Below, piece by piece: positions 17,532 to 26,550 of a stretch of 58,725 nucleotides of DNA; positions within the stretch are counted from its first letter, which is position 1, and the number at the start of each line of letters is the position of its first letter. Origin of the DNA: Pancytospora philotis (taxonomy: Eukaryota; Microsporidia); assembly GCA_023647555.1 (NCBI GenBank), contig JALRLY010000254.1, forward strand, positions 1 to 58,725, in the 5' to 3' direction. The notes beneath the pieces are model-generated. The model worked only from the letters and a program-made list of their open reading frames with translations. It was not told the origin of the DNA and searched no databases. The translations under genes were made by a program, and so were the position numbers.

Positions 17532-17798
17532 CATGAAGATAGCGGTGTTTGTGAGGTCGCGGGTGTATCGCTCTATATTCCCGCCGCGTACTAATTGACG
17601 AGTAGATAATTGCTGCTTAGCCTGTTGCAGCAGCGTCAGTGATGTGGTGAATGCCTGATAGACAGATGAACTGATGGCTGATACGATAGCCGTCCTGGTC
17701 ATCTTAGGCAATGGAAGATACACACCGTGTCGGTGCGTGTGAGCTAAAGAAAGAACATACAACCAATTTATCAGCAATATTGAGACATTAGGCAAGCC

Positions 17799-17942
17799 TC
17801 ATTCACAGGCCGGGCGGAACCGGCTCTTCAGCTCCTTCAAAAGCGAGAGCGTGGTCTCAAGCGCGGTGTTGTGCTCCTTGTAGTACTTCTTGTAGCCGGC
17901 GAGCTCCTTCATGATCTCCTCTCTGAGCTGGTCAGCATTCAT
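17799..17942 (-). CDS. Very short coiled-coil protein, unidentified
   Basis: The product is 47 residues from the ATG ending at 17942, which follows GGGGCCC by five bases, one of the clearest start signals in the window. The sequence is helical and charged (LREEIMKELAGYKKYYKEH, LETTLSLLKELKSRF) with heptad-like leucines. It could be a small subunit of a larger assembly, for example Mediator, a kinetochore ring or a translocase. Nothing identifies which. The start signal and codon use favour a real gene. Confidence 0.6.
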   Translation of the reverse strand: MNADQLREEIMKELAGYKKYYKEHNTALETTLSLLKELKSRFRPACE

Positions 17943-18242
17943 CTTGAGGGCCCCTGAAAAAAGAGAAATAAAGCGCGATGATGATGCGTGCTCAGCAACC
18001 ACGATGAAATGGTTGAGCTAAGGCTACCGCTCGAAGCGCAGAATCAGCCGCTTTTTTAACTGCTAAGCATCAGAGAATGCCACGGATGAATGGCTGGTCG
18101 CCATCCGTCCACGGCCGCTAGCAGAACTACATGCGCTGCGGCATAGTGGCGACCAGCAAGATACGACTAAACAGAACGGCGGGTGCGCTGCAAAATTCTG
18201 CAGCCGCTCGCTCATTACGAGCTGAAATTTTTGACGGCCAGC
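17943..18242. other. Divergent promoter region between the 47-residue protein and Cia1
   Basis: This 300-base spacer holds GGGGCCC for the minus-strand gene at its left end and GAAATTTTTGACGG for Cia1 at its right end. I see nothing else. Confidence 0.4.
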
Positions 18243-19142
18243 ATGGCGCGCATGGAGATCGAGGCCCGCGAGATCGGCGAGCCAGTGCTCGCCGTATACG
18301 CCAGCGACGACCTTTACATCGCCGCCGGGAGCAAATTCATGAACCACAGCACGGGCGCGCTCCTCAAGACGCACGAGAAGTCCGTCCGCTGCATCTCTGG
18401 GAACGACGCGTACGTGGGCTGCAGCAGCTACGACGGGACAGCCACGGTCTTCACGGAAAAGCAGAGCGCGCCCGGAGCATCTTACAACACGTTCGTCGAG
18501 ACGATCGAGGGCCCCGACACGGAAATCAAGGGCCTTGCCTTCTGCGACAGCTACATCGCGATCTCGACGCGCGGCAAGACTGTCTGGCTGCTCGAGGACT
18601 TTGAGATCTCCAAGATTCTGGAGGACCATACGCAGGACGTGAAGGGCTGCCGCTTCCACGAGGGCCGGCTCTACAGCTGGTCGTACGACAACACGGTGAA
18701 CATGTACGAGGTCTTCGTGATGGACCACTCATGGGAGCTCATGCAGACCATCGTCTTCGCGTCGATCGTGTGGGGTGTTGTAATTATCGCCGGCCGCATG
18801 TACGTCGCCACGCACGACGGGCAGATCACGCAGCTGGAGATGCGGGACGGGCAGTGGCGCAGGATAAAGCACGTGCTCGCATCTGCGTACCCGGTGATGT
18901 GCTGCTGCGAAGCCGACGGCTACCTCGCTGCGGTGTGCAACAAGAGCGTGCTCTGTCTATTCGACGCCGATCTGAACCTTGTGGCCCAGGAGCTGCTTCC
19001 GCTCGGCGCATCCGGCAAGGCGGGCGACGTGTTTTCCATGTGCTACTGGGCGAAGAACAATGCGGTGGTCTGCGGCAGCGATAGTGGTGTGCTGTACATC
19101 GCCAGGATTGAACCGAACGTGAGCGAAAATGCAGAATCCTGA
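18243..19142 (+). CDS. CIA1: Cytosolic Fe-S cluster assembly protein Cia1 (CIAO1), WD40
   Basis: The 299-residue beta-propeller belongs to the CIA targeting complex, which delivers Fe-S clusters to cytosolic and nuclear proteins. The most diagnostic stretch is STRGKTVWLLE followed by EDHTQDVKGCRFHEGRLYSWSYDNTVNMYE; the HTQDVK phrase is characteristic of Cia1. Several weaker WD repeats make up the rest, matching the usual length of ~330. The start is the ATG 12 bases after a GAAATTTTTGA box. An in-frame extension upstream lacks an ATG. It fits with the Atm1-like transporter at 46898 as part of Fe-S biology. Confidence 0.9.
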   Translation: MARMEIEAREIGEPVLAVYASDDLYIAAGSKFMNHSTGALLKTHEKSVRCISGNDAYVGCSSYDGTATVFTEKQSAPGASYNTFVETIEGPDTEIKGLAFCDSYIAISTRGKTVWLLEDFEISKILEDHTQDVKGCRFHEGRLYSWSYDNTVNMYEVFVMDHSWELMQTIVFASIVWGVVIIAGRMYVATHDGQITQLEMRDGQWRRIKHVLASAYPVMCCCEADGYLAAVCNKSVLCLFDADLNLVAQELLPLGASGKAGDVFSMCYWAKNNAVVCGSDSGVLYIARIEPNVSENAES

Positions 19143-19378
19143 TTGACAGCGCTGCATCCATCAAATTTTAGCTACAAGCAGTGGCAGTCAGATATTAAAT
19201 TGCAATTGACAGCTTGAATTTTAATTCTGTGCTGCTTGTCCGATGAGTTGCACTACTCTTGCGTGTCATCCAAAATTCTATGTGCCCATGCGCTTTCAAA
19301 TGTACTTTTTGACCGCTTTGAAGATAAAATCGGGATTTTTGCCGTATCTCAGCATGCCTCACCGCAGCATAGCATAGG

Positions 19379-20566
19379 CTACCTAATCAGTTTATTTATT
19401 TTGCCCAGCATTTTTTGGGTTCTGTACCGCTTCTCGGAGCTGCGGGGCACCCCGCCACGCAACTTGAGATAATCGACAAGGAACTGCCGGAAGTTTCTGA
19501 GCCGTTCCGGCCCGAGCATGATGAAGTATGAGTTGTGCCTGCGCGAGTGGGGTAGGCAAAGCACGAACACGTCATGAAGCTGCTCGTTGGTGAGCACAGC
19601 GTACAACTTCTTGTAGACTCCACGGCTTTCCCAATGGCGGCTATCTTCCCGGAACAGCGCCCAGAGCATGTGGTTGATCTTGGTGGGCAGGGCATTATAA
19701 TTAGCCGCCCACATGTTCTGGAAAAATGCCCGAACTGTCGTGCTTTGGTCTACACTATCTCCCAGTGCACCGTGGTACTTCTGCGGTATGATGCCCAAGA
19801 TGCAGTCGCTGCCCGCAAAGTACCTCGCGCCGTGCCTTTCAACAAAACCCTCCAAGTCTTCTTCGTCGAGTGTAAGCAATGCCTGAGAGAAAACGCTCTT
19901 AAGCTCGTCTCTCTCAAAAAATCTGATTTCCTTGCCGTCGCCGTAAGCCGTCATGAGCTTAATTAGTTCTCGCGCGATGAGTGTTCGCGCAGGAGCATCG
20001 AGGGATATAAGATCGAGTATTTCGTTTACGAATGGCTGTATGTATTCGGTAACGAACCAGTAGCTCACACAATCGGCTATGAGGTCGTTGAATAGCTCGT
20101 GGAACGCAGAAGCTACGTTGCGACAGTCCCAGTCTGCCTTGACAACTAGAAGCAAGAATAGATTGCGCGCGCTGAGAAACCGTCTGTCCCCGTTGGCTTT
20201 GCAGTTTACTCTCATCTTCTTAACATCTGCGACCACTTCCTCGGTCTTAGCGAAAAACAGCCTTGCTGCTTTCGAATAGTCTGGGCAGCGGTGCCCGTAG
20301 ATGCTGCCTGAAGTCCGCAGCTGCCACGTGCTCGTATTTTCGCAGTGCCTTATAAACCAGTCCAGGAGCTTTCTTGTGCACAGAAGCGCTTCCAGGTCGA
20401 GCTCCTCCACACAGCTGCAATCAGAGTTCTGGTATGGGTAGCTGAAGAAATCCAGCATTCTTGCGACCCGCTCTACATCGCTGATACTACCGGCGAAGCC
20501 GTCGTGAATCTGCTGTAAAGCTACTCTGTCACTGGCATCTGCATTCTGCACGGTGGCGTGCTTCAT
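19379..20566 (-). CDS. Hypothetical protein, orphan, mostly helical
   Basis: The 395-residue protein starts at an ATG and has no recognisable domain. The predicted character is alpha-helical and charged (LDLEALLCTRKLLDWFIRH, NLFLLLVVKADWDCRNVASAF, LYAVLTNEQLHDVFVLCLPH). Neither an N-terminal signal peptide nor a transmembrane helix is obvious. Codons are less G/C-biased than in Cia1 next door, as in the orphan genes at the right end. The C-terminus is basic (SSEKRYRTQKMLGKINKLIR). No CCC/GGG motif lies directly at the ATG, so the start is less certain. Confidence 0.75.
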   Translation of the reverse strand: MKHATVQNADASDRVALQQIHDGFAGSISDVERVARMLDFFSYPYQNSDCSCVEELDLEALLCTRKLLDWFIRHCENTSTWQLRTSGSIYGHRCPDYSKAARLFFAKTEEVVADVKKMRVNCKANGDRRFLSARNLFLLLVVKADWDCRNVASAFHELFNDLIADCVSYWFVTEYIQPFVNEILDLISLDAPARTLIARELIKLMTAYGDGKEIRFFERDELKSVFSQALLTLDEEDLEGFVERHGARYFAGSDCILGIIPQKYHGALGDSVDQSTTVRAFFQNMWAANYNALPTKINHMLWALFREDSRHWESRGVYKKLYAVLTNEQLHDVFVLCLPHSRRHNSYFIMLGPERLRNFRQFLVDYLKLRGGVPRSSEKRYRTQKMLGKINKLIR

Positions 20567-20933
20567 AAAAAGCGTGATCGCAGTGACAAAATGGTCGCGT
20601 TCAGATCCGCCGACGGGTGTGTCGGTGCGACACTAGTTTATTGGAACTGCCTCTCCCACATGTTCCATGCTGCTACCCGACACATGCTGCATCGCATACA
20701 AAGAAGCCGACAGTGCGGCGAAGGTGCGCATGTACATAATAGACGGCTGTGCATTTTCATTTTAAATGCAAAATTCGTACGGTACCGGCAGCGTGGGTCT
20801 CATACGATGGGATGGCCTTTATTTGTTGCGGCAGCGCAGTAAACCACAAGAAGGCGGCAAGCTCTTCGTATGCACGCATATGCGGCTCTTACCGCGATCT
20901 TGCCATTTATGAGAATGGACTGCTGTATTGCCC
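20567..20933. other. Divergent intergenic region
   Basis: This 367-base spacer lies between the divergent orphan gene and the RRM gene. Short frames exist but none has coding-like composition or a start signal. CCC directly precedes the RRM gene ATG. Confidence 0.35.
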
Positions 20934-21437
20934 ATGCATACGCTGTTTATCTCGAACATAGACTACCAGGTTTCGAGGCGCTGTCTGCACGACCTTCTGG
21001 TGCAGATAGGCGCATTTGCAACGCTGGAGTACACGACCAAGGTGGCGTTCGTCGAGTATGAGAGCGAGGCGTGCATGCGCACGGCATGGGAGGTGCTCAG
21101 CGGCGTGGAGCTGTATGGCCGGAAAGTGGTGGTGCAGATAGTGGAGCCAAGATGCACGCTGGCCGTGGAGTGCGCTGCCTGGTGCGATACGGCCTATATC
21201 AGCGATATATTCCGGAAGTTTGGCTCGTGCTCCTGCCACTTGCATGCTAACAGTGCACTGTACAATGGCCCGACGCTTACTAACGCCCTTGCTCAAAGGA
21301 AGGAGCAGAGCCGCAGGGTATTTCTCTGCACTTTCAGAAAGCGAGTTGATGCAGACAAGGCTCTCAGCGCTCTGCATGGGAAGTCGCTACTGGGTAACGT
21401 ATTTCATATTACCAAAGTAGAGCCCGTAGAACCATAA
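20934..21437 (+). CDS. RNA-binding protein with two RRMs, SF3b4/Hsh49-like
   Basis: The 167-residue protein has a well-formed first RRM (residues 3-70). RNP2 is TLFISNIDY, RNP1-like is KVAFVEYESE, and the phrase GVELYGRKVVVQ matches the SF3b4 pattern of MxxxKLYGxPIRV. The second RRM is degenerate: AYISDIFRKFGSC, then RRVFLCTFRKRVDADKALSALHGKSLLGNVFHI. SF3b4 is the U2 snRNP subunit that binds pre-mRNA upstream of the branch site, and a tandem-RRM protein without the Pro-rich tail fits a reduced Hsh49. The ATG follows CCC directly. Another two-RRM protein cannot be excluded. Confidence 0.65.
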   Translation: MHTLFISNIDYQVSRRCLHDLLVQIGAFATLEYTTKVAFVEYESEACMRTAWEVLSGVELYGRKVVVQIVEPRCTLAVECAAWCDTAYISDIFRKFGSCSCHLHANSALYNGPTLTNALAQRKEQSRRVFLCTFRKRVDADKALSALHGKSLLGNVFHITKVEPVEP

Positions 21438-21577
21438 TGCATGCTGGTGTCTACTCTGATAGGTTGGAAGGCTCATCACAATAGCATTGTCCACGTTTGA
21501 ATAAATAGCGCTTGGATAGATCACTGCTATCTACCCCCTTGTAATAATCGCTGCATCAGATAAAAGGAATATTTTAA

Positions 21578-23383
21578 TTAGTCGTTCTCCTCCGAGCTCA
21601 ACTGGAATACAGAATCCTTGTTGATCGCCTTGATGGACTCGAACGCGCTGACCGAGCGCTCAAAATAGTCTGAGTAGTCGAAGCTGGTGGCCAGATCGCG
21701 CCCGACCGCGTGGGCAGCCCGGGAGAGGAACGACGAGTCGAGGAACGGGATGCCCTGGAAGCGCCACTGCATGACGATGAACTGCCTCGTCTTCTTGCTG
21801 CACGCATCGATATTCTTGTACGCGTGCGCAAGCTGGGCGGCCCACTCGTCCATGCTCGCGAGGTTGAGCACCTGGAGCTTGTTGGTCCGCAGAAAGGCCT
21901 CGAGCTCGCCGGGGATGAATGAAATCGAAGGGGAGACCTTCTTCGCGCCGCTGCTCTGCGTACACCCCAGATCCTTCATGTCAGGCTGGGGCAGCGGGGT
22001 GTAGGACGGCTTTTCCTTCAACTGCGCATTGGCAGCGCCCCCTTCCGAGAACTGCTGCGGGCTGCTGCTGTGCGACCTGGGTGCGGGGGCGTGCTGAAAA
22101 GGCAGGCGGAAGCCGCCCTCCTTGCCGGCTGGTGCAGGCCGCGCAAAGTCGCGCTCGGGCATCTTTTCGCTGCACTCGTTCCTGAAAAGATCCGCCTGCA
22201 CCCCTGGCTCAGCCTTGGCCGGCCTGCGCACTGGGGTCGTATCGCCGAAAAGCTTCTCCGACTTAAAAAAATCGCTATCGTAGTTATTGAAAATCTCGCC
22301 TTTGCCCGTGGCCTCCCTGCCCTTGTAGCTGCCGGTCTCGTGCCCGGGCGCCTCGCTGCCGGCGCCCGCTGGCTTCTCTGCAGCGCCCTCCTGGAACCCG
22401 CGCCCGTGCTCTGGCCGCCTGAAATCTTCGCCTGCCGCCTCCGGTGGGCAGTCTTCGTAGCCTCTGTTCTTGATATTTCCGATGTACGATCTGTTGACTG
22501 CGTACTCGCCGGAAAAGCCGGCATTCGGGCCCTGGTGCGGCGCGGGCGGCCGCTCGAAGAACTGGTTGCTGAGCGGAGCTTCTGTGCGCGCCTTCGACTG
22601 CCAGGCCCGCGCCTGCATTGCTCCCGCGCCGCCCTGCTGGTTCGCCATGTAACCATTAAATGCACCGCCCTGCGCTGGCATCTGCTCCACAGGCCCGCCA
22701 CTACCTGCGCCCTCCATGCCCATCGCGGGGTCGCCGGCCCCGCTGAACGGCTTCCCGCCGTAGGCGCCCTGCGGCCCCACCGGCGTGCCAGGATACTGCG
22801 CATGGCCGTATCCACCGTAGTTGGCCGGCGGCGCGGTGTGCAGCTGCGCGGGATTCTTGTAGGCATACTGGCCAGCATCCATCCGGCCGGGGTTATCATA
22901 TGGTGTATTTACATAACCCTGGCTGCTGTAAGGCGAGCTGGCGGCGTTCCGGTACATCTCGCCGTCCTTGAAAGGCATCCCCGGCGTATGGCTCCCCATC
23001 GGCCCGGGGATGGGCCCCGGCTGGCCCATGGGCACGGGCGCCATGCCAATGGGCGCGCCCTGGCCGCCGGCCGGGCCCGCGAACGCCGGGGCGCTGCCGT
23101 CCGGCCGGCCGTACATCCCGGCCGCCTCGTAGCCCGGCTTGCGCCCGCGCGCGCTGTGAAACTCGAACCGCTGCGCGGCCGTGCTCTGGATCTTCTTCAG
23201 CTTCTCGTGGATGTAGTACACATACTCGTCGCGGTTCTTGGACTGCATGTAGGTCTGGTTCTCGCTGTTGAGCACCGCCTCCTTGAGCTGCGACAGTTGG
23301 ATGTTTTTGAATGATGGCGACTCCCGCAGCGCGTCGATTAGAGCTATAATCATTTTTCTACGCAGCTCTGTAGGAACGTCCAT
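21578..23383 (-). CDS. KIX-domain protein, Med15/Gal11-like Mediator tail subunit candidate
   Basis: The 601-residue protein opens with a KIX-like three-helix domain (residues 5-70): LRRKMIIALIDALRES, LSQLKEAVLNSENQTYMQ, then SKNRDEYVYYIHEKLKKIQ. The phrase A/SK-xR-DEY is typical of Med15/Gal11, the Mediator subunit contacted by activators. A long low-complexity region follows (about 80-450), rich in Gly, Pro, Met, Ala and Gln with GPMG-type runs. The ordered C-terminus (about 485-590: LEAFLRTNKLQVLNLASMD, FIVMQWRFQGIPFLDSSF) could be the Mediator-binding part. CCCAACCC precedes the ATG. Other KIX proteins are acetyltransferases, which this is not. Confidence 0.65.
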   Translation of the reverse strand: MDVPTELRRKMIIALIDALRESPSFKNIQLSQLKEAVLNSENQTYMQSKNRDEYVYYIHEKLKKIQSTAAQRFEFHSARGRKPGYEAAGMYGRPDGSAPAFAGPAGGQGAPIGMAPVPMGQPGPIPGPMGSHTPGMPFKDGEMYRNAASSPYSSQGYVNTPYDNPGRMDAGQYAYKNPAQLHTAPPANYGGYGHAQYPGTPVGPQGAYGGKPFSGAGDPAMGMEGAGSGGPVEQMPAQGGAFNGYMANQQGGAGAMQARAWQSKARTEAPLSNQFFERPPAPHQGPNAGFSGEYAVNRSYIGNIKNRGYEDCPPEAAGEDFRRPEHGRGFQEGAAEKPAGAGSEAPGHETGSYKGREATGKGEIFNNYDSDFFKSEKLFGDTTPVRRPAKAEPGVQADLFRNECSEKMPERDFARPAPAGKEGGFRLPFQHAPAPRSHSSSPQQFSEGGAANAQLKEKPSYTPLPQPDMKDLGCTQSSGAKKVSPSISFIPGELEAFLRTNKLQVLNLASMDEWAAQLAHAYKNIDACSKKTRQFIVMQWRFQGIPFLDSSFLSRAAHAVGRDLATSFDYSDYFERSVSAFESIKAINKDSVFQLSSEEND

Positions 23384-24449
23384 AAGGGTTGGGTTTAGTT
23401 TGAATTATCAGTCGGCAGCGCGCCGCAGGGGGGCGCGCCAGGGGCGCTGCATGCCGCGCATGTCTCCGCCCGCGCATACGTCGCCTTCGAGGTGCGCCTG
23501 CGCCCGACTCCCGCGCTTTGCGAGCGCAGATGCTTTATTATTTGTTTGCGTGATTGCCGCCACCACAACTCAATAAATTGAGTATAGCCGGGCGGCCGGA
23601 TTACGCGGGCATTATTTTGGCACTGGGCGCCGATTTTACGGTAATACGGCTGTCTGCGCGATCCTCTTAAGGCTTCGTTCCCGGGGCTAGCTACAGAGCT
23701 GCGCCAAAGTAGCTTTTGCTATGGCATATTAGCTCGTATGGGCACTCATAAGCGATAGTTCTCCTTTCTGTTCTAGCGACATGCTGCACTTCCGCTGCTG
23801 TATTTCTTGCTCCTCTCCGATTGATGCACAGACAATCTTTTTTCATCACGTCACTCAAATTTCAATCAATATCTGGGCAATCTGCGCCAATTGATGCCAG
23901 CAGAGACAAGGCCGGGAAGCCGCAGCTCCCGTGCATATTCGCTGTAAAACGCCTTTCTGCCAGCTTGGGATAGCAAGCACATGCGGAGTAATTTCAAAAT
24001 AGGTGCTTTGTTATTGCCGTGATGCAATTGTGATGTATTTTAGTTTTATATGCTTGCACGTGCGCAAAGCAATTATTGCGTGTGCAATTTCTGTAGCCGC
24101 GCGCCTCGAAGGCGGCACGTGCGGCTGCAGGGTTGTATGTACGAAGGCCCAAGCTACGTTATTTTCAAAGGCGGCATTTCTCTACTGCGCGGCGCAAAGC
24201 AGCCGTGACTAACTGGGGTTGGCTTTATCGTGAATAAATCGGTCGGCGCTCATCTCGAGATACGATCTAGAACAGGTGCCGCGCTGCACACAGCGAATTT
24301 GAACCTTGAACTGCTGCGCATGCAATAGACTAATTAATCATTGATAAGCATTTTCTCACTTAATAGAATTCAGCGTTCAATACGCATGTGCTGTTACGCA
24401 TCGGCGCTGCTGGCGCACGCCGATAAAATTAGCCAAAAATTTGCCACCG
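23384..24449. other. Largest gene-free stretch, with two adjacent hairpins
   Basis: This 1066-base divergent spacer separates the Med15-like gene and ThrRS. No ORF has an ATG with a start signal or coding-like codon use. At 24054-24130 two hairpins lie side by side. The first (24054-24087) has stems TTGCAC/GTGCAA and CGCAA/TTGCG. The second (24091-24130) has a 10-bp outer stem, CTGTAGCCGC with GCGGCTGCAG, and an inner CGCC/GGCG stem. Between them runs AATTTCTG, which resembles an Sm-binding site. This could be a small structured RNA gene, but no family was identified. Confidence 0.45.
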
Positions 24450-26372
24450 ATGTCTGGGATTACGATAAAGGCCGCGGACAGGGCGGTTGCGCTGTCCGAG
24501 CCCTCCACCATCAACGCCATTATCAAGGAGCACTATCCTGAGTACAAGGATGCGCTGGTTGCCAGTGTGGACGGCGTGCTCGCCGATCTGAGCACTGTGG
24601 TCTCCAAGGACGCCGCGCTTGCGTTCCACCGGTTCGATTCCGAGGAGGGCCGCGAGGTCTTCTGGCACTCCTCGTCGCATATCCTCGGCAATGCGCTGGT
24701 GAATCTGTACGGCGTCAAGCTGGTCAACGGGCCGCCCATCGCCGACGGGTTCCACTGCGACTTCCACCTCGACCGCGCGATCTCCTCGCACGAGTTCCCC
24801 GCGATCGAGGCCGAGATGCAGCGGATCGCCAAGGCCAAGATCCGGTTCGAGAGGGAGACGCTGAGCAAGCAGCAGCTGCTCGAGCTGTACAAGGACAACG
24901 AGTTCAAGCAGTACTTCATCAACAAGTTCGTCGAGCACGAGTCCACGATCTACAAGAACGGGGACTACTACGATCTGTGCCGCGGGCCGCATCTGAACAA
25001 CACCGGCTATGTCAAGGCCGCCAAGCTGCTCAAGACGAGCAGCGTGTACTTCCTGAACGACGCGACGAAGCCCTCGCTGCAGCGGATCTACGCCGTCACG
25101 TTCCCCGCGAAGGAGCAGCTGAAGGAGTACCTGGACAACATCGAGCGCGCGAAGGAGCTGGACCACCGCAAGATCGGCAAGGAGATGGAGCTGTTCTTCT
25201 TCCACAAGTACTCGCCAGGCTCGTGCTTCTGGCTCCCGGCGGGCGCGCACATCTACAACAAGCTGATGGAGTTCATCAGGGCCGAGTACCGCAAGCGCGG
25301 GTTCCAGGAGGTGATCACCCCGAACATCTTCTCCACGGAGCTGTGGAAGGAGTCCGGGCACTACGACAACTACAAGGAGAACATCTACATGGTCGAGAAG
25401 GAGGACTTCGCGCTCAAGCCGATGAACTGCCCGGGCCACTGCGTCATGTTCAAGAACAGCGAGCACTCGTTCAAGGAGCTGCCGATCCGCTACGCGGACT
25501 TCGGCGTGCTGCACCGCAACGAGCTGAGCGGCGCGCTGACGGGCCTCACGCGCGTGCGGCGCTTCCAGCAGGACGATGCGCACATCTTCTGCCGGCTCGA
25601 CCAGGTCAAGGACGAGATCAGCAGCTGCCTGGACTTCCTGAAGTACGTCTACACCGTGTTCAGCTTCAAGTACACGCTGCTGCTCAGCACGCGGCCCGAG
25701 AAGTACCTGGGCGAGCTCTCCGAGTGGGAGGCCGCCGAGGATGCGCTGCGGAACGCCATCCAGGAGCACGGGATGGCGTACCAGCTGAACGAGGGCGACG
25801 GCGCGTTCTACGGGCCCAAGATCGACATCATCCTGCACGATGCGCTCGGCCGCAAGATCCAGTGCGCCACGATCCAGCTCGATTTCCAGCTGCCGCAGCG
25901 CTTCAAGCTGCGCTACGCGGGCTCCGACAGCGGCGAGTACCAGGCGCCCGTCATGATCCACCGTGCGATCCTGGGCAGTCTGGAGCGCATGATCGCCATT
26001 CTGATCGAGAGCTTCGGGAAGAAGCTGCCGTTCTGGCTCACGCCGCGGCAGATCGCCATTGTGCCGCTCTACGCGGAGGACTACGCGGATGCGCTCAGGG
26101 AGCGGCTGGCCAGCTTCGAGGTCAAGATCTACAACGACAGCGGCTGCACGCTCAACAAGAGCATCCGGAACGCCGAGATCGCCGGCTACCGCTTCGTCTG
26201 CGTGGTCGGCCAGAAGGAGCGCGAGCGCGGCGAGATCAACGTGCGCATAGGGAAGATCAACAAGAACATGCCGTTCGCGGACTTCCTCGAGCTTGTGAAC
26301 ACGATGGTCGACAAGAAGCAGGAGTACGAGGCGGTCTTTGACTTGTCCAACCTCAAGGTCTCTGATCAGTAA
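24450..26372 (+). CDS. THS1: Threonyl-tRNA synthetase
   Basis: The 640-residue class II synthetase has an N-terminal TGS-like segment (about 1-55). The editing domain follows, with HSSSH (H73 and H77) and the second metal-site pair in YYDLCRGPH. The catalytic core carries motif 1 around EYRKRGFQEVITPNIF, zinc-ligand phrase MNCPGHC, motif 2 LHRNELSGALTGLTRVRRFQQDDAH, and motif 3 IHRAILGSLERMIAIL. The C-terminal anticodon-binding domain closes the protein. With both editing histidine motifs intact, it should clear mischarged Ser-tRNA. The start is the ATG nine bases after AAAAATTTG; an upstream in-frame triplet is not ATG. Codon bias is strong. Confidence 0.96.
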   Translation: MSGITIKAADRAVALSEPSTINAIIKEHYPEYKDALVASVDGVLADLSTVVSKDAALAFHRFDSEEGREVFWHSSSHILGNALVNLYGVKLVNGPPIADGFHCDFHLDRAISSHEFPAIEAEMQRIAKAKIRFERETLSKQQLLELYKDNEFKQYFINKFVEHESTIYKNGDYYDLCRGPHLNNTGYVKAAKLLKTSSVYFLNDATKPSLQRIYAVTFPAKEQLKEYLDNIERAKELDHRKIGKEMELFFFHKYSPGSCFWLPAGAHIYNKLMEFIRAEYRKRGFQEVITPNIFSTELWKESGHYDNYKENIYMVEKEDFALKPMNCPGHCVMFKNSEHSFKELPIRYADFGVLHRNELSGALTGLTRVRRFQQDDAHIFCRLDQVKDEISSCLDFLKYVYTVFSFKYTLLLSTRPEKYLGELSEWEAAEDALRNAIQEHGMAYQLNEGDGAFYGPKIDIILHDALGRKIQCATIQLDFQLPQRFKLRYAGSDSGEYQAPVMIHRAILGSLERMIAILIESFGKKLPFWLTPRQIAIVPLYAEDYADALRERLASFEVKIYNDSGCTLNKSIRNAEIAGYRFVCVVGQKERERGEINVRIGKINKNMPFADFLELVNTMVDKKQEYEAVFDLSNLKVSDQ

Positions 26373-26550
26373 ATTTTGGCTTTAGCCATCTTAAGTTTTA
26401 ATATTAATCTGTGAGCAGTGTTGCTGTGAATGATATTTAATGATGCTGCGCGATAATGTGCTATACTACGACTTGGCAAAAATATCGGTGTTATACTTGC
26501 TCGAGTTCACAACCGTCATTTGGCGGTTCAAACGGCCGTTCTTTTCATGA

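Noticed and set aside
23384..23600. GC-rich patch as a possible rDNA or telomeric element
   Set aside because: No repeat unit and no rRNA signature are present. The patch is the GC-rich upstream side of the Med15-like gene.
24003..24212. Short frame in the large spacer upstream of ThrRS
   Set aside because: It has no ATG at the start, no signal and non-coding codon use. It overlaps the two hairpins, which explain the sequence better.
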